From Flavobacterium foetidum (lineage in GTDB: Bacteria > Bacteroidota > Bacteroidia > Flavobacteriales > Flavobacteriaceae), in assembly GCF_004634245.1 (NCBI RefSeq), contig NZ_SJTF01000003.1, positions 372,001 through 436,000 of the forward strand: 64,000 nt of DNA, given 5' to 3'. Both the position numbers and the translations under genes were made by a program. The notes under the pieces are model-generated. The model was not told the DNA's origin. It did not search any database and was given only the letters and a program-made list of their open reading frames with translations. Of this stretch, positions 17,751 to 26,812 are shown piece by piece (within the stretch, counting starts at the first letter, position 1; each line of letters begins with the position of its first letter).

Positions 17751-17803
17751 TAGCCACAAATTCCCACAAATTAATTTGCGAAAATTTGTGTAATTTGTGG
17801 TTA
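17751..17803. repeat. Inverted repeat between converging operons, possible bidirectional terminator
   Basis: Arms 17751-17772 (TAGCCACAAATTCCCACAAA) and 17783-17803 pair almost throughout. They face each other in the 242-bp gap between the converging CE12 and GH115 genes. The GCCACAAATT words echo the GCCACGAATT arms at 3422 and 3552. Two small hairpins lie further on: GCTCC-TCT-GGAGC at 17853-17865 and GCTTC-TCC-GAAGC at 17904-17916. Confidence 0.6.
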
Positions 17804-17950
17804 AATAAACTTTAGATTATCAACATGATTTTTACAATCCGCACTATATGTCGCTCCTCTGGAGCTTTCCATTGTAAACATTTAATTTTTCTATAAATAT
17901 TTCGCTTCTCCGAAGCTTACAAAAAGAGAGTTTTGCTTTTGAGCTAAATT

Positions 17951-20392
17951 TTATTTCAATGGAATTTCATAAGTTCCTCCTTCAGCAGCTAAGTAAACTG
18001 CTAATTGGTCAAGTACAATTCCAGTTTGATTGACTTCAATCTTAACGTTATGTTTTCCTTTTGAAAGATTTGTGGCTGGAATTTTTACGATTGCACTATT
18101 TCTAAGCACATTTTCTTTCCAAGTTTTATCTCGGTCTTTTGTGTTTATTTTAAAGTATTCTGTATTATTTCCGTCTACCTTAATTCCGATTTCATGGTCA
18201 AAATTATTGGAATGAGTTGGAAGCAGACGTACTTCAATTTCATAATCTCCGGCTTTTTCAATTTCAAATTCATAAGAAACAGACGGTTTTTCATTTTTAA
18301 AATAACGCTGCGTAAACGGAAATAAAGTCACCGCATTATCACTATATCCTAAACCTTGAATTGTTTTCCATTGATAATTTTCTACCTCTTTTTTGGAAGT
18401 AAATTGGTCTGCTTGAATATAAATTCTATTCGATGTTTTTACTGCCTTTTCTTTAGAAACCTCACTAGTTTTAACTGCTTCAAAAACAGGTAATTTTCTC
18501 GGCTGCATCGACATCATATAATTCCATTTGCCATTGCTTGCTTTTTCATTATAAAAACGAGTTAATTCCTGAATTTTCTCAAAAGCCTGAGTAGCCAAAG
18601 TATTATACTTTTCTTTTTGAGTTACATCTGAAACCATAGCTGCTAAATTCCAATATAAAAATTTATAATTCATATAAGCAGCACCTTTAACAGGATAAAC
18701 CATTAACTGAAACCAAGCGTCTTTCCTTTCCTCAGGAATAAGCTTTTCCAGTTCGTCTATTTTTTGGACTAGATTTTCATAAACTTTTATTCGGTTTAAG
18801 GACTCTTCTTCAGAAAAATCAGAAAATTTAACGGGAGTTGTCGGTTCTGTCTGGCTCCATCCCATATATTCAGGTTTTCTGAGCATTGCTAAACGGTAAT
18901 ATTCTTTTATAATTAATGCTGACTCTTCACTTACTTCGGCAGAAAACTCTCTTGCTGTCCAGTTTTTAAGATATTCATCAATTCCATCCGATTTAATACT
19001 GTTGACATTCCAAGCTAAATCCAGAAAAAACTCAGTATCGTATTCTGCTGGTTTAATATCTCCAACATTTACAATCCACATTTTTTTTGCACCATTTTGA
19101 TAGGCTTTTGTCATTTCGTACCAAATCAAACCTGGCTGTGTGGTGCTCAGCCAAAGATAATCATGAGGACGTCCCCAATAACTAATGTGGTAATACACAC
19201 CGCTTCCTCCTGTTCGCTTTTGCTCTTCGAGACTGCTCAAACGACGAATGTAACCGTAATTGTCATCAGGCCAGACAAGGGTTATATCGTCTGGAACTTT
19301 GAGTCCGTTATCGTATAATTCCAATACTTCTTTATACGGAACAAAAGCCTGAGGAATGGCTGAAAGCGGTTTTTTAAAAGTGTTTGAAAGCATTTCGCGT
19401 TGATTCAGAATAATCTTCTCGACCATTGAAATCGATTCCTTTAAATCTTTTGCGCCTTCCATTTTACTGTCATGAACACCACGCATTCCTAAGGTCATAA
19501 TTGTTTCATTTTGAGCCGATTTTAATTCATCCAATCGCTCCTGCCAATATTTATCGACCTGAGATTTATTCGTAAAATAATTGTAATCGCCATAAATTTT
19601 CGGTTTCCATTCGTCAACATTGTTTCGAAGCATAGGTTCGGCATGAGAAGAACCAATCACAATTCGATATCGCTGCGCCATTTCCTTATTCCCCGAAAGG
19701 GTAAAAAAACCTCTTGTAGAAGGATGCATCGCGGGCCAGATTGTATTCGCTTTTAAACGCAGGAGCAACTGAAAAATTTTCTCATAGGTTTTAGGGCCGA
19801 TATCTCCTGTTTCTGGTTCAAAAGTTTTGGCTGCCCATGGTTGTAATCCCCAGTCTTCGTCATTTAAAAAAATACCTCTATATTGTACTGATGGCGCTTC
19901 AACAATTCCTTTTGACGGAAGAGGCAACAAAAGATTTTCTTTTTTTAACGGATGAACATCTGCCCACCATTTCCAAGGAGAAATTCCGAGACGTTTGGTG
20001 GTTTCAAAAATTGCATAAACTGTTCCTCTGACATCTGAACCAACAATCAGAAGATTATCTTTTTCTTTTCTAATGGAAAATTTTTCCCAGTGATTCGCTA
20101 ATTCTTTCTCATTACTTTTGGATTGAAATAATTTTGAAGAAACCTGACCAACATAAATTCCTTTTTTAGAAACGTCATTTACAGTAACAATTTCAGGACG
20201 TTTTCCTGTTATTTCCTTAATGTCATCTGCGAGTTCGTTTACAGCCCAAACTATTAGTGAATCCGTGTTTTTGTCAATGAAAATATTTACTGCATGATTG
20301 GAATCTGCAATTAAAAACTCAGTTGCATTTTTATTTTGGCAAAAGACATTTATAGATAAAATTGAGAAAATTAATAGCAGTGTTTTTTTCAT
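17951..20392 (-). CDS. GH115 alpha-glucuronidase family protein
   Basis: The 813-residue secreted protein starts with signal peptide MKKTLLLIFSILSINVFCQ. It carries the GH115 signature order: a small N-terminal alpha/beta domain (VWAVNELADDIKEITGKRPE), then the barrel with YRGIFLNDEDWGLQPWA, MHPSTRGFF and LVWPDDNYGYIRRL. A helical part contains RKPEYMGWSQTEPT. A C-terminal beta domain follows from ~680. The family removes alpha-1,2-linked glucuronate or 4-O-methyl-glucuronate from xylan or arabinogalactan. In a pectin PUL it more likely acts on uronate-capped RG-I or arabinogalactan side chains. It is the last gene of the minus operon starting at 29565, 244 bp after the GH28 gene. Confidence 0.9.
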   Translation of the reverse strand: MKKTLLLIFSILSINVFCQNKNATEFLIADSNHAVNIFIDKNTDSLIVWAVNELADDIKEITGKRPEIVTVNDVSKKGIYVGQVSSKLFQSKSNEKELANHWEKFSIRKEKDNLLIVGSDVRGTVYAIFETTKRLGISPWKWWADVHPLKKENLLLPLPSKGIVEAPSVQYRGIFLNDEDWGLQPWAAKTFEPETGDIGPKTYEKIFQLLLRLKANTIWPAMHPSTRGFFTLSGNKEMAQRYRIVIGSSHAEPMLRNNVDEWKPKIYGDYNYFTNKSQVDKYWQERLDELKSAQNETIMTLGMRGVHDSKMEGAKDLKESISMVEKIILNQREMLSNTFKKPLSAIPQAFVPYKEVLELYDNGLKVPDDITLVWPDDNYGYIRRLSSLEEQKRTGGSGVYYHISYWGRPHDYLWLSTTQPGLIWYEMTKAYQNGAKKMWIVNVGDIKPAEYDTEFFLDLAWNVNSIKSDGIDEYLKNWTAREFSAEVSEESALIIKEYYRLAMLRKPEYMGWSQTEPTTPVKFSDFSEEESLNRIKVYENLVQKIDELEKLIPEERKDAWFQLMVYPVKGAAYMNYKFLYWNLAAMVSDVTQKEKYNTLATQAFEKIQELTRFYNEKASNGKWNYMMSMQPRKLPVFEAVKTSEVSKEKAVKTSNRIYIQADQFTSKKEVENYQWKTIQGLGYSDNAVTLFPFTQRYFKNEKPSVSYEFEIEKAGDYEIEVRLLPTHSNNFDHEIGIKVDGNNTEYFKINTKDRDKTWKENVLRNSAIVKIPATNLSKGKHNVKIEVNQTGIVLDQLAVYLAAEGGTYEIPLK

Positions 20393-20636
20393 TATTGTTG
20401 TTTTTTTTTTGCCACGAAGGCGCTAAGGCACAAAGTCATTTTTTAGGAAACTCATTATTTGGCTAAAGCCATTTTTGCATGACATGTTCAATACCTCCAG
20501 CTAAAGATGGAGGCAATTCAATTTAATTTTAAAGGTTTGGGTTAAATTTTGTAAAAATCAAAACTAATCTCTTTCATCTTTTGGATTTTTTCAATTCTAA
20601 ACCTTAGCACCTTAGAAGCTTAGCATCTTAGAACCT
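20393..20636. other. Gene-free spacer with short repeats
   Basis: No ORF of note. It contains GCCACGAAGGCGCTAAGGCA near 20411 and TTAGCACC...TTAGAAGC...TTAGCATC words near 20604-20632, which look like decayed dispersed repeats. A TAGTTTTG box on the minus strand (20559-20566) fits TAnnTTTG, but no TTG stands at the right distance. A separate GH115 promoter is therefore unproven. Confidence 0.4.
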
Positions 20637-21965
20637 TTAATCCACAAGTTGCTTATTCAAATAAACATTTTTAAAAGTCACACCATTTATCAAACTTTTA
20701 TCAATATTTGTTTTTGCAGATTCTATATTTAAGTTTTCAAAAGTGAAATTAGACAAACGAACATTCGGGTCGTTTTCTACTCCGTAAAAAGTATCGCATT
20801 TCAATTCGATGTTTTTCATAGTCACATTATCGCCGTAAGAAAGCGGAATATCGGGACGTCCTTTTAAATCAAAGAATTGTTTCCAGGCAAAAACCGCCAA
20901 TCCTGTTTTTGCTTCTCCTTTGATATCTTCAACTCTGATGTATTCGTAGCGCTGTGGCGTGTCAGGTCTCATTTTCAGCCATAATAATCTTGAAGCGCCG
21001 TCAATTTTACAATTACGCATAATTACATTTCTATTGTGAATTGCTTCGCTTCCATTAGTCAAAGCTGAATGGCAGAAACCGAAATTACAGTCTTCGATGA
21101 TAATATTTTTGTTTGCTCCATTATTTGGGTCTTGGTCTGCATAAGGACCTTTTCCGCCTTTAAGCGCAACGGCATCATCATTAACCGACATATAACAGCC
21201 TTTAACTAAAACATTGGTGCAGATATCTACATCAATAGCGTCAGTGCTTGGTGCTTTGTCCTTAATATGCGGAGAAAAAATATACAAATCGAGCAGTTTA
21301 ACATTGTTGCATTTGTAAAAATGATTCGTCCAAAAACCAGAATTAATCAATTTCACATCCTGAAACTGCACATTATTTGAATTCCACACAAATACCAATC
21401 TTGGTCTCGAAACTTCCAAATTCGTACATTTTGGATTTTCTTTACGACGCGCCCAAAAAGCATCCCAATATTTTTTTCCGTTTCCGTTGATAGTTCCTTT
21501 TCCTGAAATTGAAAAATTATCAACTCCGTACGAATTGACCAAAGCTGGGAAATAATCTAAATTCTGCCCTTCCATTCTAGAAGCCATAATCGGAAAATCA
21601 GCGATATTATCTGAACCTTTCAAGACGCCGCCTTCGCTGATATACAATTTTGTTTTAGGCTTAAAAAACAAAGCACCGCTTAGGAAAACGCCTTTTGGAA
21701 TCACAATTACGCCACCGCCGTTTGCAGCTGCTTTGTCTATCACTTTCTGAATGGCCGCTGTCTGCATTTTGGTACTGTCTGTCCTCACGCCATGGTCTGT
21801 AATTTTATACTGTTTGCCTAGATTTTTAAGTTCCAGTTTGGTATAATCTTTAAACCATGGCGTAATTTCGCTTCCATCAGGAAACTTGTCATTGCTGTAT
21901 TTTTGTGAAGAAGCGTTTTGAACCATTCCCAAAACGCAAAAAACTAAAGTGAAAAACTTTTTCAT
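20637..21965 (-). CDS. GH28 family glycosidase (second of two)
   Basis: The 442-residue secreted beta-helix protein has signal peptide MKKFFTLVFCVLGMVQNASS. GH28 motifs are STDAIDVD, NDDAVALKGG, CHSALTNGSEA and LLWLKMRPD. The usual G-H-G around the catalytic histidine is replaced by F-C-H-S, and the R-I-K motif by W-L-K-M-R. It therefore belongs to a different GH28 branch from the protein at 1972-3342. Exo-acting rhamnogalacturonan galacturonohydrolase-type activity is plausible. It starts 20 bp after the GH43-like stop and is clearly in the same operon. Confidence 0.88.
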   Translation of the reverse strand: MKKFFTLVFCVLGMVQNASSQKYSNDKFPDGSEITPWFKDYTKLELKNLGKQYKITDHGVRTDSTKMQTAAIQKVIDKAAANGGGVIVIPKGVFLSGALFFKPKTKLYISEGGVLKGSDNIADFPIMASRMEGQNLDYFPALVNSYGVDNFSISGKGTINGNGKKYWDAFWARRKENPKCTNLEVSRPRLVFVWNSNNVQFQDVKLINSGFWTNHFYKCNNVKLLDLYIFSPHIKDKAPSTDAIDVDICTNVLVKGCYMSVNDDAVALKGGKGPYADQDPNNGANKNIIIEDCNFGFCHSALTNGSEAIHNRNVIMRNCKIDGASRLLWLKMRPDTPQRYEYIRVEDIKGEAKTGLAVFAWKQFFDLKGRPDIPLSYGDNVTMKNIELKCDTFYGVENDPNVRLSNFTFENLNIESAKTNIDKSLINGVTFKNVYLNKQLVD

Positions 21966-21985
21966 TGTATCCTATTTTTATTTTA

Positions 21986-23389
21986 TTATCTAATAGCAAT
22001 TTGAGTTACAGATATGTAATTTCCTGTACTGCCGTAATTTGATTTTCTTTTGTCTGACCAATTGGGTCTTTCTCCAGTTCCATAAACTGTCAATGTATAA
22101 TTATCTTTTTTTAAGACTGGAGATTTATAAACTGTTGCTTCCATTGCATTTTTGCTGTACATATCTACCGTTGCGCTGTTAACTATTTTTCCTTTTTCAT
22201 CTGTAACAACAACTTTGGCATAACCATTTTCACGACCAACAAAACTCGAAAAACCAATCTGCTGTCCTTTAAATTGAATCGAAAATGAAGCCTCTTTATC
22301 ATCTGATTTGCTTTCTGAAATCCTATTCTCTTTTACAGCATGATTCCACTTGCCAGAATATTTAATTTTAGAATCTGTATTCTTTACAATTTTATCTGCA
22401 TTTTTTGGTACAGCTACAATTCCCGTTTGTAAGTCAATCTGCCAGCTTTCCTTATATTCTGGGATTTTTAAAGAAGTTCCCGAAATAGTAAGCGGTTGCC
22501 AGACATAAGTTGCCGAAGAAGCCTGTTTTGGAAAAGACCAGCGGTCTCCCATAAATATATAACTTTTTGTTTTAGAACCCTGAACAGGCAAAACAAAAGT
22601 CGACTGGGAATTCCACGTCAATGTTCCTTCGGGAGCGATTAAACCACGGGATTCCCAAGGCCCTTTAATTGAATTTGAAGTGTAATAATAATTGTCATTT
22701 CGTTCCCAGCTGGTCAGATGCGAGCCAATAAAATAATACAAATTGTCTTTTTTAAGCATCGTTGGCGATTCAAAACCTGTTGTTATGTTTTCGTTCACTT
22801 TTTCTGTAACCGATTTATAATCATCACTTAATTTATAAATTTCACCACCATGAACCAGAATATATCCTGAACCGTCATCGTCTTGAAAAGTTCCCATATC
22901 CCATTTTTTTATTGGTTTTCCCTCAAACAAAAGCGGGCCTTTAAATGTATAAGGTCCTTCTATGTTTTTTGAAACAGCATAACCTACAAATTGGTCTTTA
23001 TAGGTTAAAGAATCGGCGTGCATATACATTACATACTCAGCCGTTTTGGGACATTTCATCACTTTTATTCTTTCTCCAACACGATTTGGGCCTAGTTTAC
23101 CTTCTTTTTGTACTGGAAGTGCAATGTTTTCAAACCTCCAATTGTAAAGGTCTTTAGAAGAATAACAATTAAATCCAGCAAATGCATTGCTATCGTCAGA
23201 ATGAGCTTCTCCAAAAAGATAGAAAGTCTCCTTTTCTTTTACAACACAAGCTCCGTGTGCGCTTACAATATTTCCGTTCTGGTCAAACCATGGTACTCCA
23301 GAATAAACAGCATCCATCCTCTCCAACTTTTGAGCAGAAGAAATAATGATATTGGCAAGGAAAATAATCCAGAATACTGTTTTTTTCAT
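21986..23389 (-). CDS. GH43-like glycosidase with C-terminal beta-sandwich
   Basis: The 467-residue secreted protein has a beta-propeller over about residues 25-335. Typical segments are VSAHGACVVKEKETFYLFGEA, FNCYSSKDLYNWRFENIAL, WDMGTFQDDDGSGYILV, TTGFESPTMLKKDNLYYFIGS and YIFMGDRWSFP. Its CYSSKDLYNW and GDRWSFP motifs are like those of the GH43-like protein at 365-1954, so they are paralogues. Residues ~345-467 form a beta-sandwich (GQQIGFSSFVGRENGYAKV) found after such propellers. Exo-galactosidase activity on galactan or arabinogalactan is possible. It is in the minus operon, 60 bp after the PL22-like gene. Confidence 0.8.
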   Translation of the reverse strand: MKKTVFWIIFLANIIISSAQKLERMDAVYSGVPWFDQNGNIVSAHGACVVKEKETFYLFGEAHSDDSNAFAGFNCYSSKDLYNWRFENIALPVQKEGKLGPNRVGERIKVMKCPKTAEYVMYMHADSLTYKDQFVGYAVSKNIEGPYTFKGPLLFEGKPIKKWDMGTFQDDDGSGYILVHGGEIYKLSDDYKSVTEKVNENITTGFESPTMLKKDNLYYFIGSHLTSWERNDNYYYTSNSIKGPWESRGLIAPEGTLTWNSQSTFVLPVQGSKTKSYIFMGDRWSFPKQASSATYVWQPLTISGTSLKIPEYKESWQIDLQTGIVAVPKNADKIVKNTDSKIKYSGKWNHAVKENRISESKSDDKEASFSIQFKGQQIGFSSFVGRENGYAKVVVTDEKGKIVNSATVDMYSKNAMEATVYKSPVLKKDNYTLTVYGTGERPNWSDKRKSNYGSTGNYISVTQIAIR

Positions 23390-23449
23390 TGTTTATATTT
23401 TTGTTTTTATTGGAATTTGGGGTTTAAAATTTGATGTTTTTTTACAAAG

Positions 23450-24790
23450 CTATTTCCTCTTCAACCATTCTTTAGGCACATTTACAATACAAATATTCAT
23501 AGTCCTGTTATCTTCTGAAAGCATGGCCGACTGAATTTGGATTTTAGTTCCGTCCCTGTTAAAAGTCGGATGTACATGGTCTGCAGCGGTTTGTTTGTGA
23601 CCTGTTGTCAGCATTATCATTTCGTTGGTTTTACGGTCTATTAAATATAAACTTCTGGAGAAATCATCCCCAACCGCCCATCTTCCGTCAGCAGAACCGT
23701 GTACATGCCATAATCCGCTGCCACTTTTAGTTTGTCCAGCAATAATCATTTCGCGGGTTCTTAAATTTACAATCGCTAAACCTGTTGGTTTTTCTCGTGT
23801 TCCTGAGTTTCCCCAATTGCTTTCTTGACCTGGATTCTGCGGGTTTCTGACTTCTGTACTTTCGGTAACTTCAACTGGAGCTTCTTTTTGAATATCTATT
23901 TTTCGGTGTCCCATAATAGCCATTGCCACCTCATCTTTAGAAATTACCGCTTCGTGTGTCACCCATTCATAATCCGATTCAGGATACAAAGGCCTTAAAC
24001 CCGAACCGTCTGCCATAACCGTCCAAGTGCGCTGAGGCGATTTACCGCCAGTTTCCCAGCAGAAAACCAATTCGCCAGGATTCCAGATATTCGATTGAAT
24101 ATGGCCTACCTGAAACGGCACCGAAACTACATGTTTCAACTCTCCTGTTTTTATATTCATACTGCCAATACCGCCCGGTCCTGCGCCCATATTTCTGGGA
24201 CCAAAGCTTTTTTCAATTTTAATGTTCGGATCCAAATGTTTTGCCGCTTCTTCTCTTCCGATTCTAAAATAGACTCGGTCTTCGTCGGCATCCAAAGCCA
24301 TATCTCCCGATGCTCCCATTTCTGAAGGTATTATCCCGCAAATACGTTCGTAAGCTGCAACTGATTTCATTTTTCCAGCTTGACTATCCTTAAAAACGTT
24401 GTCCAGATTTACTTCTACAATCTGCATTGTATTTTCTTCGCCTTTGCGCATATAATACAATTTCATCGATTTTTGCGCCATACACAAAGTACCGCTGTAA
24501 CCACCTTCTGTAACCTGAACCATCACGCCCGATTTTTCATTGACTGCAACTGCATCACCATTGGCTCTTTTAGTTCTAAAAATAAGCCACTCGCCGTCTG
24601 CTGTCCATTGCGGATGAGTTGGATATGTTTTCGAATCACCTGCCGATTTCGTAGTCAAAAAGATCAAATCGACACCCGTGACAGGATCTTTGATTATCTT
24701 TTTCTCAGATGGAAAACGTTTCCCAATCTGACTAAAAGCTGTCGCCGAGAAAAAAAATAAAAATATAATGGAGATTGATTTGAATTTCAT
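23450..24790 (-). CDS. PL22-like oligogalacturonate lyase family protein, exported
   Basis: I place the start at 24790, not 24817, because MKFKSISIIFLFFFSATAFSQ is then a clean signal peptide. The mature protein is a seven-bladed propeller of the oligogalacturonate lyase type: FPSEKKIIKDPVTGVDLIFL, THPQWTADGEWLIFR, VGHIQSNIW, VTHEAVISKDEVAM, HVHGSADGRWAVGDD and DHVHPTFNRDG. PL22 enzymes bind Mn2+ through clustered histidines, and the His-rich blade edges are present here. Characterised PL22 enzymes of enterobacteria are cytoplasmic; this one should be periplasmic or surface-located. It probably cleaves short unsaturated or saturated galacturonides. WD40-like TolB-type binding protein is the alternative. 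Confidence 0.78.
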   Translation of the reverse strand: MKFKSISIIFLFFFSATAFSQIGKRFPSEKKIIKDPVTGVDLIFLTTKSAGDSKTYPTHPQWTADGEWLIFRTKRANGDAVAVNEKSGVMVQVTEGGYSGTLCMAQKSMKLYYMRKGEENTMQIVEVNLDNVFKDSQAGKMKSVAAYERICGIIPSEMGASGDMALDADEDRVYFRIGREEAAKHLDPNIKIEKSFGPRNMGAGPGGIGSMNIKTGELKHVVSVPFQVGHIQSNIWNPGELVFCWETGGKSPQRTWTVMADGSGLRPLYPESDYEWVTHEAVISKDEVAMAIMGHRKIDIQKEAPVEVTESTEVRNPQNPGQESNWGNSGTREKPTGLAIVNLRTREMIIAGQTKSGSGLWHVHGSADGRWAVGDDFSRSLYLIDRKTNEMIMLTTGHKQTAADHVHPTFNRDGTKIQIQSAMLSEDNRTMNICIVNVPKEWLKRK

Positions 24791-24821
24791 CTGTTTGTTT
24801 TTGATTAACCTTAGCACGGTT

Positions 24822-24929
24822 TTCCCATAGTTAAAACTATGGGCTATGTTTTAAAATTAAAATGATAAAAGCATATTGCACAAATCATCGCATTCCCATA
24901 GTTGAAACTATGGGCTATGTTTTAAAATT
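24822..24929. repeat. Two direct copies of a hairpin repeat
   Basis: Two 37-bp copies (24822-24858, 24893-24929) differ at one position and lie 71 bp apart. Each holds the hairpin CCCATAGTT-nAA-AACTATGGG minus overlaps (24824-24843 and 24895-24914), followed by CTATGTTTTAAAATT. They sit between the GH105 and PL22-like genes. Confidence 0.85.
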
Positions 24930-24976
24930 GGAACGGTAAACTCTTTCGCATACCATATAACCATCAAATCATAACC

Positions 24977-25032
24977 CTTAACTTATAACTCTTAACTCAT
25001 AATTCTTAACTCATAACTCTTAACTCATAACT
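24977..25032. repeat. Four tandem 14-bp repeats
   Basis: Four head-to-tail copies of CTTAACTYATAAYT occupy exactly 56 bp and end 3 bp before the stop codon of the GH105 gene. Copies differ by one or two bases. The copy number may vary between strains. Confidence 0.85.
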
Positions 25033-25035
25033 CCC

Positions 25036-26370
25036 CTACCCCTTAATTTTCAACTGAATAGAACTGTCATTCATTTCAAATTGGTTATTTTTTAAAAGCG
25101 TAATTATTTCGGCTCCAGCCAATAAAACGGGTCCGTAACCGTGAGCAGCATATAAATTTATAGGGCGGTAATAGTAAAACGCAGGGTCAAATGCCATTCC
25201 GGTTCCTACACAGGTTCCTTCTACCTGACCTTTTTCATTTACTTTAGAGGCTACCGCATTCCACGCCAATAAAACTGCTGGTGCGTAAGCCAGTTTATCT
25301 ACATAACCACGATTAATCGCTCTTGCAATAGAATACGTATAAATGGCAGTTGCTGAAGTTTCAAGATAAGAATCGTTTCGGTCCAGCAATTGGTGCCAGA
25401 AACCAGTTCCGTCTTGATACTGCATAAGCCCACCGATATGTTTTTGAAGTTGTGCTAGAACCTGAGAATATCCTGGATGGTTTTTGGGAAGCACTTCCAA
25501 TAATTCGACCATAGTCATCACTGCCCATCCATTTGCTCTTGCCCAATGAAACTCAGGATGCACCTGCATTGACTCTACCCAACCGTGCTTGTAAATTCCT
25601 TTCTGGTTATTGAACATTCTTTCTGAAAACTGATTGACTTGTTTTACCGCATCATCAAAATATTTTTTATCTCCTGTATAACTGCCCATTTGCGCTAAGG
25701 CAGGAACACTCATAAACATATCATCCAGCCATAATGTATTATTCTGCGGTCTGTTTCTGGCTAGTGTTCCATCTTTTAAACGATGCTCTTTTTCGCTTAT
25801 GTATTTAATGAAGTTATTGATAACGGGGTCAACATTGGCATTTAATCCCGCTTTTTTTGCTTTGATGAAAGCAGCACAGAGCGCTCCCGCATCGTCTAAT
25901 GCATGTGGCTTTAAAACGGTGCGAATTGGTGAATCTTGTAGATTTTCACTTTTAAAATTTTCAGCCATATCAGCAATTAATTTAATTCGCTTATTGGCAT
26001 ATTCTGCATATTCTTTTTTTCCTGTTGCTTCAGATGCTAAAAGCATTCCGGCATAGGTAACGCCCCATTCGTAGCTTGTAAGCCTGAAAGAGCTGGGAGA
26101 AAAAATAAGTTTCCCTTTTGCTTTTTTAAAATCTTTTACTTCTGAGTTGTCATTTGCATGCAGCACTTTTGAAGCGGTATTTTCTTCAAGGAAATTATAT
26201 ACTCGATTTAAAACCGCCTCAATATTATTTTTTTCCGGAACAACATATGGCGTTACATAATCCGGCTGCATGGCATGCAAAGGTGTGGTTACATCATTTG
26301 TCTGCGCATTCGCGGAAGCAAAAACCCCAAATGCGATTAAGGCAAGTATTTTTACAGATGAATGGTTCAT
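25036..26370 (-). CDS. GH105 unsaturated rhamnogalacturonyl hydrolase (first of two)
   Basis: The 444-residue secreted (alpha/alpha)6-barrel protein has signal peptide MNHSSVKILALIAFGVFASANAQ. Motifs are SYEWGVTYAGMLLA, LDDAGALCAAFI, LWLDDMFMSVPALAQMG and EFHWARANGWAVMTMVELL. The last two surround the catalytic aspartate and the binding residues of YteR/YesR-type enzymes. The family hydrates and removes delta-4,5-unsaturated galacturonate from the non-reducing end of lyase products, which fits the PL11 lyase of this PUL. It stands in the minus operon, 109 bp after rhaM. Confidence 0.9.
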   Translation of the reverse strand: MNHSSVKILALIAFGVFASANAQTNDVTTPLHAMQPDYVTPYVVPEKNNIEAVLNRVYNFLEENTASKVLHANDNSEVKDFKKAKGKLIFSPSSFRLTSYEWGVTYAGMLLASEATGKKEYAEYANKRIKLIADMAENFKSENLQDSPIRTVLKPHALDDAGALCAAFIKAKKAGLNANVDPVINNFIKYISEKEHRLKDGTLARNRPQNNTLWLDDMFMSVPALAQMGSYTGDKKYFDDAVKQVNQFSERMFNNQKGIYKHGWVESMQVHPEFHWARANGWAVMTMVELLEVLPKNHPGYSQVLAQLQKHIGGLMQYQDGTGFWHQLLDRNDSYLETSATAIYTYSIARAINRGYVDKLAYAPAVLLAWNAVASKVNEKGQVEGTCVGTGMAFDPAFYYYRPINLYAAHGYGPVLLAGAEIITLLKNNQFEMNDSSIQLKIKG

Positions 26371-26479
26371 AGTTAGTATTTTTGGTTAAATAAGATTCAA
26401 TTTAACGCTGCAATAACAATTTTGGTTTCCCAAAGTGGTCTATTGTCATTGAAAGCGAAGAAGTTATAAAAATTATTTT

Positions 26480-26809
26480 TTAATCTAAATGAAAAACTTC
26501 TTTTAACGGAATGGCAATCGGAGAATTATCTGGATTGGTATCCATAATATCAGCCATATAAGCCCACCATTTTTTTACTAATGGATGGTTCGGAAGATGC
26601 TTTTCATCAAAATCGGTACTGATTTTTTGAACTGCAAATAAAATCAGTGTTTCTTCATCTAAAAAAATACTGTAATCCTGTATGCCAGTTTCAGACAATA
26701 AAGTCTGTAATTCTGGCCAGATTTCGTCATGCCTTTTTTTATATTCTGCTTCAAAACCCGGTTTTAATTTCATTTTGAAAGCATTCCTAATGGTACTTTT
26801 ATTTTCCAT
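26480..26809 (-). CDS. rhaM: L-rhamnose mutarotase
   Basis: The 109-residue protein has no signal peptide and is cytoplasmic. It shows the RhaM pattern: RNAFKMKLKPGFEAEYKKRH, DEIWPELQTLL, IFLDEETLILFA and WWAYMADIMDTNPDNSP. The family interconverts alpha and beta anomers of L-rhamnose so that rhamnose isomerase can use them. It is the only cytoplasmic catabolic enzyme in the PUL. Its start is 3 bp after the stop of the GH43-like gene, so the two are cotranscribed and perhaps translationally coupled. No rhaA, rhaB or rhaD is present in the window. Confidence 0.93.
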   Translation of the reverse strand: MENKSTIRNAFKMKLKPGFEAEYKKRHDEIWPELQTLLSETGIQDYSIFLDEETLILFAVQKISTDFDEKHLPNHPLVKKWWAYMADIMDTNPDNSPIAIPLKEVFHLD

Positions 26810-26812
26810 TTT

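Noticed and set aside
20559..20566. TAGTTTTG as promoter of GH115
   Set aside because: No TTG or operator half-site stands at the proper distance; kept only as a note.
24791..24817. Nine-residue longer start of the PL22-like protein
   Set aside because: MLRLIKNKQ would precede the signal peptide; the internal ATG at 24790 gives a normal one.
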